A stretch of DNA of 64,000 nucleotides from Saururus chinensis (Eukaryota > Streptophyta > Magnoliopsida > Piperales > Saururaceae): NCBI GenBank assembly GCA_035235625.1, contig CP141144.1:42530014-42594013 (forward strand), in the 5' to 3' direction. Positions 12,981 through 22,856 of the stretch are shown here, in pieces. The translations under genes and the position numbers were made by a program. How positions within the stretch are numbered: position 1 is the first letter of the stretch; each line of letters opens with the position of its first letter. A model generated the notes under the pieces. It had not been told where the DNA came from and ran no database searches. It saw only the letters and a program-made list of their open reading frames with translations.

Positions 12981-13149
12981 CCTTCCTGGCCCAGGTCTGG
13001 CCGGGACCCGTCTACTTCCCGAACTACCTCAACCCACGCACCGTCTCCTGGTGGGCCTACGAGATCAAGCACTTTCATGGGCTCATCCCCGTCGACGGTC
13101 TTTGGATCGACATGAACGAGGTCTCCAATTTCTGCACTGGTAAATGCTA
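12950..13149 (+). pseudogene. Captured GH31 alpha-glucosidase/xylosidase fragment
   Basis: In the frame starting about 12,953 the sequence reads [19 protein letters not shown], then [20 protein letters not shown] and [17 protein letters not shown]. The WIDMNE block is the catalytic-nucleophile motif of glycoside hydrolase family 31 (alpha-glucosidase or alpha-xylosidase). Only about 65 residues of a roughly 900-residue enzyme are present. The fragment ends at CTG|GTAAAT, a likely original exon border, so it was taken from genomic DNA. It is joined out of frame to the upstream arm fragment. Confidence 0.82.
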
Positions 13150-13253
13150 GCTCCCCACTGACCACCCCTGCCCCGGCACTGGGAAGCCATGGGATTGCTG
13201 CCTTGACGCAATCAGTTTAACTGGCTGTTCTGTTCTGTGTTTCCGGAGCGAAG

Positions 13254-13775
13254 ATGCACACCCCTGCCCTAGCTACTTCAGCTGCTAACTCCTCATCTGT
13301 TAATCACCATCCTCTTCATTGTAAGCATGCAGCCATGAAGATTGACCGTTTTGCACGTGTGGATAACTGGGATCAGCAGGAGCCGTGTTTAGCTTTGGGA
13401 TGCAAGAGACTGCCCCAACATGCACCAAAGCTGAGCAGAAGCACGGTTACCGTGGTCTTCTCTCTCCTCTAGTTTGATCAGTTCTGTCTAAAAGTGCTTG
13501 AAAGACAACATAATTCATGCAGATTGTGGTTCAAGCTGGAGGAACAAGGTGGAAGCCAGCCCAGGAGCAACTACAAATCCTGGAGATGCTATACCGAGAA
13601 GGGATGGGAACTCCCACCGCTCAGCAGATTGACTAGATCACAGCCCAGCTGGGCAAGTACGGGAAGATTGAAGGGAAGAATGTGTTCTACTGGTTTCAGA
13701 ACCACAAAGCAAGAGAGCGGCGAAAGCATAAGCGCAGATCCCTCGCTCAAGGGTATGACGACCGGCAACCGTGAT
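13254..13775 (+). pseudogene. Captured WOX4-like homeobox gene fragment
   Basis: Two blocks of a WUSCHEL-related homeobox gene. The first (13,336 onward) reads MKIDRFARVDNWDQQEP and LALGCKRLPQHAPKL, resembling the N-terminus of the WOX4 subgroup. The second (about 13,549-13,745) is the homeodomain, with [40 protein letters not shown] and [13 protein letters not shown]. The extended loops and the [14 protein letters not shown] helix 3 are diagnostic of WOX proteins. A TAG stop at 13,634-13,636 lies in the homeodomain, the blocks are in different frames and the rest of the gene is missing. Calling it WOX4 rather than another WOX rests on the N-terminal block. Confidence 0.85.
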
Positions 13776-14683
13776 TGTTTAATAGAGAGCTCTCGATGAA
13801 GCGCCTCGCCGGCGCTGGGCGGAAGTCCAAACGCATGAAGGTGGGCCATCTCCCTCCAAGGCCCGGGGAAGGAGATCTGCAACCGTGATTGTTTAATAGA
13901 GAGCTGGATGGCAATGAAGGAGTATTGAGTGGGAACAAATGAGCAAGGTCGAAACGTCTTCCACCCTTTTTCTTGTTTTCATTCCTTTTGGGGGGGCAAA
14001 AGCTGGCAGTAAGCCCATAACAGCAACAAACGTGGTAGGGACGGCGAGCAATAAAGAAAGGAGGTGGGGGGACGGCTATGTCTGAGCTTGAGCTGGCTGC
14101 TAGCACATGGCTGGTGTTGGCATGCCATTGGAAGGATGAAGCTATTAAATGATGGGGTGGGTATGAGGAGCTCAGCCCCCGCTCTTCCCTCTACAAGCAG
14201 GTGCTTTCCTCTTAAGACCTGTTCATCGCGCCATGCAAGCTCCCGACAGCCACTACTGGAGCCAGTTCCTCATTGTCGCTCAGAAAGATGATCGACGAGT
14301 CCTTGTCTACTCCCCTCCGGAAAGCGGCCCTTGCCAGTTCCTCATCGGATACGTCGCTTTCTGGTGACCCCGTCACCGACTTGAAGCTCGAGGGCGCCGG
14401 AAACTTGCGAGCCAACTGCTGCGCACCATAAACCAATTTCACGGTGGTCACCACATGGTTGGACAAGTTCACGCGCGCCGCGGGAAAGACCCCCCTGGCT
14501 CGGGTCCGACATCTTCCTACCAAGGCTGTGTCCGTGGGACCGAGCTGGAAATCCTCTCCGCCGAAATAAATTTCCTGCAGCAAAAGCAAAACAACTCTGA
14601 AGCAAAACAAAAGTTCTTCCTCCCCCCTTTTGTCCGGACTTGGGAGTGAGAGAAGCACAAGCTATCAGCGGGGAAAAAACCTA
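13776..14683. other. Unidentified middle segment of the Pack-MULE
   Basis: Mixed-composition sequence. A 28-bp phrase (CAACCGTGATTGTTTAATAG and following bases) occurs twice, at about 13,767 and 13,880. A minus-strand open frame (14,212-14,658) has an acidic segment, SPESDVSDEELARAAFRR, that looks protein-like, possibly another captured fragment. I do not recognise it. Confidence 0.4.
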
Positions 14684-15139
14684 GCCATCGTGCTTGATGA
14701 AAACGTCATTGGCCAGCCCGCGCTGAGGACTTGCGCGCGAATGGGTTGGACGTAGGCGACATTGACGTTGGTTTGGGAGCGGGTGTCGAGAAAGCCGAGG
14801 AGGCGGAGGCTGAGGTTTTGGGGGGAGAAGAAGTCACCCTTCCAGAGGGCGATGTCGGCCCCGAAGAGGAGGGAGTGGAGCCTCTTGAGGTTGTCGTCCA
14901 CGAATTTCCTCCAGTTTGAAGAACTCTCCTCCATATTTCTTTCCCTGTCTCTCCTTCTCTTCCGCCGTCAAATTGATGACCGGGTTTTGCTTCGCTCTTC
15001 TATAAAGGGCTCCAAACGGTGGTCCTCCATCCATGTCGAGCTCCATCGTCAAATTTTCCTCCAAAATAATTAAATCCACTTGCGATGTTTCGCAACCCGT
15101 TGATGGCAGACAGTATATATTATATTTGCTCAAAATCAT
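14684..15139 (-). pseudogene. Captured coding fragment, right inverted arm copy
   Basis: Minus-strand mirror of the left-arm frame, beginning MILSKYNIYCLPSTGC at 15,139. It is frameshifted near 14,880 and continues as LHSLLFGADIALWKGDF on another frame. Homology stops at the first bases of the GH31 block (about 14,684). Confidence 0.6.
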
Positions 15140-15533
15140 ATTCCCTCCGTTGGTTTTATGAGTAAGACGATTGTATGTATCGATAAAAGCTTCTGGATGG
15201 AAAGCTTCAAAGTCAAGTTGAGACGATATCGGTTTTAGGATGATTTCATCGTTTAAAAGGATGAAATCTTCTAAACAACGAAACCGGGTTAAGTTTTATA
15301 ACGTTAAACCAATTTCGTTGTTTAGAAGGACGAAATCGATTTAAACCTGATTTTGTCTTTCTAAATGACGAAATTATCTAAAAAATTTAAAAAAAACCCA
15401 CGCAGGGGCCAGCTGCTTGGCTGGCGCCTGCATGGCAAAAAAGAACACTATTTTAGAAAATATTTTTCAAAGTAGTCCAAATTGGTAAATAAATTTTTTT
15501 TAATTTTATTTAAATAATTTTTTTTATATTTTA

Positions 15534-16130
15534 TTTTTTAAAAAAAATTATATAAAATTATTAATATGTAACCGATGAAGTAAGAAATAATATGCCTAAC
15601 ATGTATGCCCATTTTTTCTGCATCTTTCAAGTGGTTTTTCCATGAACTCTCCGAGGAGATTATGGGAAAGTAGGAATTGACTTGAAAAGTCGCATCCTTA
15701 ATGCTGACCTAAACCAATAGTCAAACAACGCCAATGTGTACCAATAAAAGTTCATTATATGAGCCCTTAGGAATAAAAGTTAATCAGTCAAACGAGCCAT
15801 CACTGGCGGTTTACTCCCTAAAGGCATATTGGTCACTATTATATAAAAAAAATATTTTATTAAATAAACTGCATGACTGTGGCTCGATGAGGTCTTAAAC
15901 TAGTACACAGAGACTTAACATGGTTCATAGCATGCAGATGATTATGATAATTGATAGGACCGTCCTTATGTTATGTAGCCATGTACTATATTAGTCTTTT
16001 ATGTCACATACTAAGACTGGCCATGAAGCCCTCTCATACTAGACAAGTCCTATTATAAGTGCGTGTCTTTAAATATTATTATTTTTATTATTAAAAATGA
16101 TACATGCATAATGAATATCAAGCTCCTCAG
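15534..16130. repeat. Tandem duplication, copy B, right part
   Basis: Right half of the split MITE (to 15,580), then sequence matching 11,095-11,860 of copy A. It holds the empty TA site (about 15,842) for the MITE found in copy A. Confidence 0.78.
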
Positions 16131-17190
16131 CATGAGGCCAACGGAAGAAATACTTGAGGGCCATTTATCCACAAAATTGATGATTGGCAATCTAGTATAT
16201 TATTAATTTTAATATGCGCTAGTGCACTTACCATCAATCAGCTTAAAATAAAGTCTTTAACGTTCCTTGTTATACTAAGCTCTAACTATCAATGTACAAC
16301 TGTAGAAGTGCATGTGGACCATTGAATTTGGTCATGATATCTAGTGTATGAGGCCACCCCTTCTAGGCTCTAATATTTGCAAAACGGGAATTCACGTAAG
16401 TATGCTTAAACGTCATATAGCCTTCTCTACCACGTACATCCTACTATTTTTTTTTCTTTTTGGTAACTTAACCACATTCTAGTCATACCAAGTTGGGTAA
16501 CTAGTCCAATACACTATCCGTCATATTGGTTGATCATCAACTATTTGCGGTGTAGGTAAAGTTAGAAGTAATTGCACCCTTCACCAAGCATACCAAGGGC
16601 TTAACTGTGACAATGCTTTTTCAACTCTCTTTTGTCCATGGAACAACCATGTAGGGAGAATTTTTTTTATCACCGGGAAAGTTTTCGTAATGAAATCTCA
16701 CACTTTCCCAAGAGGGTCATACATGAAAATTGAGCTTTATAATAGCTGATGGCAATCAGGGGCTTTTTAGCGGGATTAAACTACTAAAGAGCAAGCTTGT
16801 GTTATGGACGGATGTCCACAACGGCGTAGCAGCTGATGTAGGGGAAAGAAGCGGCATAGGAAAACTGGGAAAGGGGAGAGGGGACGGCATGGCCGCCAAA
16901 TAGGGAGATAGGGAGGAGAGGCACGGAAAAGAAGGGATAATTAAAGAATTGATTAATCATTCATAATATAAATTAGGACATAGCCCTTATACTTAAATAG
17001 ATTAACTAAGTGGTCTTACTAATAGGCGCCTAAGGCCTATTAATATAATTAAAAAAAAACCCTAATTAACCTATTGACCTAAATACCCTTGTTATATAAT
17101 TACTTAATTACCCTAGTACATGTTCCCCAGTGATAGCCCCTAGAACGTTCACAATATTTTACCCCGCTTCAGTAACCTTGTCTTTGAGGT
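16131..17190. other. Intergenic sequence
   Basis: No gene or terminal repeat recognised. There is a purine-rich patch at about 16,840-16,940. Confidence 0.5.
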
Positions 17191-17194
17191 GACC

Positions 17195-18352
17195 TTAAAC
17201 TCTAAGCTTTGAGCTCACCATAGCTCCCCTGGTCTGAAAATCTCTGTATTGGCTTGGAAGCTTTTTCAAAGATTTAAATTCTTCATAGCGCTTCCTCTTT
17301 ATGGTTTTACTTGCATCGTCAGATCTAACCAATTTAACTCGGAGGAAATCTAACTCTGTTTTTAGGTGCTTCACACGTGCTTCAATGTTCTCTATTTGCT
17401 CAAACACCTCCTGAAATTCAAACTGTGAACCCATGCTAGCAAAAAACTGCTCCCTTGCCTGCTGCATTTGTTTAATCTCACGTATTAGCTGCTTTTCATC
17501 TTTCAAAGCCATAGTCTCGTGTTGTAGCTTGTGCTCCATGTCACCTATTCTGTCATCTAGCTCCTCTAGCTCCTCAATTGAAGTTGCATTGTTTAACTTG
17601 TTCATCATTGCTTGGACTGATTCCAAAGCACGTTTCTGTGCACGAAAGCATCCCGTGCAGCATTTTCTTCTACGGTTGCAGTAGCAACTTTATCTTTACA
17701 TTCGTTACACATTGCCTTCTGCTTTTGCATCACCACTCTTACAATGCTCCTGTCCTGTGTCTGCTGATCAACTTCCACCTAAGCCAATCGTATCCTTCCT
17801 CTGTGCTCATCCTCAACACATCTTGGCAGCTGTAAGATGAAAATGGGAGTCTTTTTTTCCGGTTCGTCAGCATAGGAAGAACCAGCATGTTTGTCTTCCA
17901 CTTCCGCACAGCCAATTTTGTCGCCATCTTCCTTTACTTGACAACTCTACATTCTCAACAAAAGAGATTGTGCTAGCATCAGAATCAAGCTTCACATCAT
18001 CAACATAACCGGTGGATCCATACTCAGCACTTTCTACAGTCTCCTTTCTAACATCCACTTCCGGCACACTGTCAACTGTATCAACAAAATGGCTCTTATT
18101 GCCTTGTTTGCATTACAATTCAATCTTTTCTGATGAATTAATGGGCAAGCTTCAACTGTTTTCTAAAGAGCAATCAACAGGAGCAACTGCCGATGCAAGC
18201 TCATCAATGTACTTGCTGCCTTCTTAAGGTAGAAATTCAACGACATTTGAAGTGTGGGTAGGCAAGCCTCCCACGTTCTCAACTGAGCCATTAATAACTG
18301 CACCGCCAGGTTTTGACTCATCTTCATGTAACCCAGGGCTAAATGCCACATC
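17195..18352 (-). pseudogene. Proton pump interactor (PPI)-like pseudogene fragment
   Basis: Intact PPI-family proteins are coiled-coil proteins that bind the regulatory end of the plasma-membrane H+-ATPase. Read on the minus strand: an acidic N-terminal part (SVENVGGLPTHTSN; SVPEVDVRKETVESAEYG), then the family hallmark KKTPIFILQLPRCVEDEHRG, RIRLA-stop-VEVDQQTQDRS and VEENAARDAF. After a one-T deletion come RAQKRALESVQAMMNKLN, MEHKLQHETMALKDEKQLIR and the coiled coil to KSLKKLPSQYRDFQTRG. Breaks: a frameshift near 17.93 kb, TAG near 17.78 kb, a frameshift near 17.65 kb and a stop near 18.23 kb. The C-terminal half is missing. It lies head-to-tail behind the PPR fragment on the same strand. 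Confidence 0.75.
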
Positions 18353-19257
18353 GCTCCTAAGCATCTCCTCCAACAAAGAACCGAACTTTGTCCAGCTTGC
18401 CTGCCTTGCAGAGAGCCATGACTACGCTCTCATAGCTCGCAGGTTCAGGCATCACCCTCCCAACCATCATCGTCCCCAGAACACCCACTGCCTCCTCAAG
18501 CAGACCCTTCTCCACCAATTTCCCAATCAGGTTGCTGTATAAGCCCATGTCGACCTTCAGTCCGGCTTCCACATTTGCATTCACCATCTTGGCTAGATAT
18601 CGGCTTGCATCATTTGATTTACCTTTTCTAAAGTACCTGTTAATCAGGAACCCATAAGTCGTCGCATCAGGACGCACCACTTCATGATTCAACAACCTGC
18701 TGGTCATTTCATCAAACAGTTTCTCTACCTCTTCCACCCACCTCATCTTCATACAGTTTACCAATAATGTTGTTGAAACAACCCACATCCATGGCACATG
18801 GCTTTGTCCCCCGTCTTCCTGAAGATCCCAGTTGCCTCGCCAATGTTCTTCTCCTGCAAATATGCATTAACCATGGTATTGTAAGAATTTGTATACATTA
18901 CCATAAAACCTCCAAAAAGGTGTTGCAAGTCTCAGCACTCATCTTGAATGGCCAATCCATCAGCTGCTTGTACGAATCCATTGCCTCCTTTGCATTGCCC
19001 GTTTTGAAGTAAGCCTCCATTATAGTAGCATGAACCACTCCATCATACACTAAGCACCTGTTGTGCAAATCATCAAACATTTTGAGGGCCTCAGCCATGT
19101 CTCCCAGTTTGATAGAACCACTTGTCACATTGTTATAGACCAATGAGTCAGCTCTGTGGCCCTTGTTGATCATCTCCTGCAGCAGAACCAGTGCCTCCTT
19201 ATTCCAATAAGTGTCGCTAATAGTTACACTATTAGTGACGCTTGCAATAAGCGTCAC
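18353..19257 (-). pseudogene. PPR protein pseudogene fragment
   Basis: Pentatricopeptide repeat protein remains on the minus strand; intact members bind organelle RNA. Motif-like 35-residue units include EALVLLQEMINKGHRADSLV, MAEALKMFDDLHNR, TIMEAYFKTGNAKEAMDSYK, NTMVNAYLQEKNIGEATGIF, EEVEKLFDEMTSR, ATTYGFLINRYFRKGKSNDA and SYESVVMALCKAGKLDKV. The frame is broken near 18.90 and 18.78 kb, and again near 18.38 kb, where the PPR phrase LLEEMLR runs into the PPI-like sequence. The start is lost: at about 19.20 kb the coding sequence gives way to the TTAGTGACGC-type repeat block. Confidence 0.82.
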
Positions 19258-21830
19258 TAAAAGATATATATTTTTAAAAAAATTTCATAACAATTTGCAA
19301 CGCTTTTTCTTAAGCGTCACTAATTGTTTTAACAATAGTGATGCTTTATACAAGCATCGCTAATACTTATACTATTAGTGATGCTTAATAAAAACATCAC
19401 CAATAGTAATAAATTTTAAATAAAAAAAATTATAACTATTAGCAATGCTTGTAAATAAGTGTCGCAAATAGTGTTCATAATAGCGACGCTTGTCTACAAA
19501 CGTCGCTATTAATTAGCTTTATTAAGTAATTTTATTATAATAAATAATTATATAATAAATAAATATTAAACAAAAGTAAAAATAAACTAAATATAATATT
19601 TTTTATTTTTTATTTGTATATATAATAAATAATTATTAAATTTTCAATAAAATGTATTTTTAATAATAAATTAAACTTTCACTATTTATATATAATATAT
19701 TTTATTTCTTAAATTTTCTAAAAAAGAGAGATAGAGGGGAGGAGAGAGATATAGAGAGAGAGGGTGAGGGAGAGAGGTTGAGGAGAGTGAGGAGAGAGAG
19801 AAGAGAGGGAGTGAGGAAAGAGAGAAGAGAGGGGGTGAGGAGAGTGAGAAGAGAGATAAAGAGGGGAGAGAGGGTAGAGAGAGAGGTGGGCAGAGAGAGA
19901 GGAGGGGAGAGGAGAGGTTGAGGAGATAGAGGCTGAGGAGAGGGTAGAGAGAAAGAGAGAGGCTGAGGAAAGGTTGAGGGAGAAAGTGTGTAGAGAGATA
20001 GAGAGAGAAGAGAGGGGGTGAGGAGAGAGAGAAAGAGGGTAGAGAGAGAGGAGAGAAAGAGGGGAGAAAAGGTAGAGAGAGAGAAGATAGAGAGTGAGGG
20101 AGAGAGAGAGGAAAAGAGAGAGTGCATAGAGAGAGAATAATTTTTTTATTAGCGACGCATAGATTTATATGTCGCTACTACCTTAGGGTAATAACAACAC
20201 ATAGATGTATGCGTTGCTAATACTCTAAGGTAGTAGCGACGCATCAATCTATGTGTCGCTACTACATAGTGTAGTAGCTATGCATAGCTTTATGTGTCAC
20301 AAATAGTGTTTTTGATTTAAAAAAAAATTAATAGAAAAGAGAGAGGAAGAGAGAGGGGGGAAGAAAGAGAGAGGAAGAGAGAGGGGGGGAGGGAGGCAGA
20401 GAGAGAAAAGAGAGGAGAGGAGAGAGAGGAAAGGTGAGAGAGGAAGAAGAGAGGAGAGGGTGAGGAGAGAGAGATATGATGAGAGAGAGTGTGTATTATG
20501 AGAGAGGAGGGGAAGATTAATTTAATTTTGATTTTTAAGATTTTTTTATAATTTATTATTAACGACGCATAGGAATATGTGCGGCTAATAGACTACGTAT
20601 TCGCGACGCATATAGATATGCGTTGCAAATACCTAGTCAATTAGTGACGCATATTTTTATGCATCACTACTAATATTTATTGTATATCATTTTTTTATTT
20701 TAAAAATAAATTTATAAAAATAAAAAATTATAAAAAAATTAAAATAGAGGAGAGATAGTGTGTAGAGAGAGGAGAGAGAGAGGGAGAGGGGGAGAGAGGG
20801 GGAGGGTAGAGATAGAGAGGGTAAAGAGACAAGGTGAGGAGAGAGAGATAGGATGAGAGAGAGTGTGTTATGAGAGAGGAGAGTGAGATTAATTTAATTT
20901 AAATTTTTAAGATTTTTTATTATAAGTAATTATATTTTAAAAATAAAAAAATATTATTAGTGATGCATATAAATATGCGTCGCTAATAGACTAGGTATTC
21001 ACGACACATATATTTATGCATCACAAGTACCTAGTCAATTCGTGAATTTATAAAATAAAAAATCATAAAAAAAATTAAATTAGAGTAGAGAGTGTAGAGA
21101 GAGAAGGAGGAGAGGGAGAGAGAGAAGAGAGAGATAGAGAGGAGAGGGAGAGAGAGAGAGGGAGGGTAGAGAGAGGCTAAAGAGACTAGGAGATGAGAGA
21201 AAGATAGGATGAGAGAGAGTGTGTTATGAGAGAGGAGAGCGAGATTAATTTATTTTTTATTTTTTAAAATTTTTTATTATAAATAATTATATTTTAAAAA
21301 TAAATGAATATTATATATGACACATATTAATATGCATTGTGATTAATATTTATTTTTATATCCTTTTTTATTTTAAAAATAATTTTATAAAAATAAAAAT
21401 CATAAAAAAATAAAATTAGAGGAGAGTGTGTAGACAGAGAGGAGAGAGAGAGGAGAGGGAGAGGATGAGGAGATAGAAAGAGGGGAGAGAGGATGAGGAG
21501 AGAGAAGAGGGCGAAGAGGGTAGAGAGAGAGATGAGGGGAGAGAGAGAAGAAAGAGAAAGAGAGAGAGAGGATGGGGAGAGAAGAGAGAAAGATGGGAGA
21601 GAGGGTAGAGAGAGAGGATGAGGAGAGAAGAGAGAGAAATATGGGAGATAGGGTCGAGAGAGAGGATGAGGAGGGAGAAGATAGAGAGAGAGAGAAGAGA
21701 GGGAAAGAGGGGAGAGAGGGTAAGAGGAAGAGAGAGAGGAGAGAGAGTGACTGTAGTGACACATACATTATGTGTCGCTAATAACTAGTGTATTAGTGAC
21801 ACCTATTATATGTGTCGCTAATAACGCATA
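19200..21830. repeat. Palindromic GCGTCGCTAA motif and GA-rich repeat block
   Basis: Dozens of short inverted units of the form TTAGYGACGC...GCGTCGCTAA alternate with GA-rich tracts (about 19,725-20,130; 20,335-20,510; 20,745-20,900; 21,075-21,245; 21,415-21,750). From about 20.48 kb the combination is organised as a tandem repeat of roughly 356-374 bp: GAGTGTGTTATGAGAGAGGA recurs near 20,487, 20,861 and 21,217. Such motif clusters are typical of subterminal regions of CACTA/En-Spm elements. No clear CACTA terminus was found here. Confidence 0.7.
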
Positions 21831-22290
21831 ATAATACTTCTTCTTAACCTGCGTGGGCGCGAATTTTTTACCGCATAGGCAATTTTTGCCTGCGCAGTTT
21901 GATTATTGAAATCCCCCCTCCCCCTTCCTCTCCCACCACCTTGCAGCCCCGGTCCCCCTCTCCAAGATGGTCTTTCATACAATCACAATAACATTCATAA
22001 TTAATAATAACTCATTTTAATCGTAAAAAATAGATTTATATAAAGAGAACAAGAAATGACCAAAATACACAAAAATGACAAAACTGTCGTGTGGCATTTT
22101 GAACACCCTGTCGAGCCGTTCAAATGCAAGGCCGTTCGATTTGCTTGATAGGCCGTTTGAAAATTTGACCGTTCGAATACCTATTGGGCCTTTTGAATGC
22201 CCTTAACAATTCACTTTTTGCCCATTCCTTGATTTGTTTTCAACATTTTGAAATTCAAACCGAAAACATCTAAAAATTCAAGATAAATTC
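21831..22290. other. Intergenic or element-internal sequence
   Basis: No gene seen. It includes a short inverted pair around TGCGTGGGCG...TTGCCTGCGCA and repeated GCCGTT(C/T)GA phrases at 22,110-22,190. Confidence 0.4.
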
Positions 22291-22850
22291 TAACACCACA
22301 ACAAATAATACTATTAGCAACACTTTTAAGCTTCGTTAATAGTACTATAACATCATTAATGATTATTAACAATGCTAAAAAAACGTCGCTAAATGCATCG
22401 ATAAAATTACAATTGCTATTGCTCATTAACGATGCTTAACACAGAGCCTCGCTAATAATGTGACATTAGCATCGTTTTTTAATGCGTCACTAATTATTTT
22501 ACTTTTGTGACACATAATAAAGCATAACTAATAGTAAATTATTAGCGACCTATAATTATAGGCGTCACTAATAATTAGTTACCGGCGACACTTTATTAAG
22601 CATTGCTAATATAAAAATATTTTTAAAAAATAATTATTAGCGAAGCTTGTATATGCATCACTAATAATAAAAAATTATTAGTGACGATTATGTAATCGTC
22701 ATTAATAAAAAAGTTTTAAAAAAAAGAATAAAAAATAGTCTTTAGTGACACTTATGGAAAACACCACTAATGAAAAAATGAATTAAAAAAAAATTTAAAG
22801 TGTCACTAATACATCAAAAAAATAAATAATAAATAAATAAGGCTTCAACA
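22291..22850. mobile_element. CACTA-like subterminal repeat block
   Basis: Begins CACCACAACAAATAATACTA, a one-mismatch match to a CACTACAA-type terminus, followed by about 12 short motifs of the AGCGACGC / GCGTCACTAA family. It abuts the truncated ATP synthase beta copy at about 22,857. The element's other end was not found. Confidence 0.45.
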
Positions 22851-22856
22851 AAAATA

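Larger units (their letters stand above)
12129..15524. mobile_element. Pack-MULE-type element with long inverted arms
   Basis: A 3.4-kb non-autonomous Mutator-like element. Exact 9-bp direct repeats TATATTTTA lie at 12,120-12,128 and 15,525-15,533, the Mutator target-duplication length, though the sequence is AT-rich. The inverted arms run about 12,129-12,981 and 14,684-15,524 and match through both non-coding and coding-like sequence. Shared arm features include GCCAGCCAAGCAGCTGG and repeated GACGAAAT palindromes. The arms carry part of the captured coding sequence; the unique middle holds GH31, WOX4-like and unidentified pieces. There is no transposase, so it would depend on an autonomous MULE. 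It interrupts a Stowaway-like MITE in copy B of the tandem duplication. Confidence 0.82.

Noticed and set aside
14212-14658. A 148-residue minus-strand frame as a real gene inside the Pack-MULE
   Set aside because: It has no recognised domain, lies between captured fragments and overlaps open frames on the other strand; kept only as an unidentified segment.
19702-21781. Long Ser/Leu/Pro-rich and Arg/Glu-rich open frames on both strands
   Set aside because: They come from the GA-rich tracts of the repeat block and are compositional artefacts.
19200-22850. CRISPR-like array suggested by many short palindromic repeats
   Set aside because: Repeats are irregularly spaced, vary in sequence, lack uniform spacers and occur in plant DNA; they fit transposon subterminal motifs.
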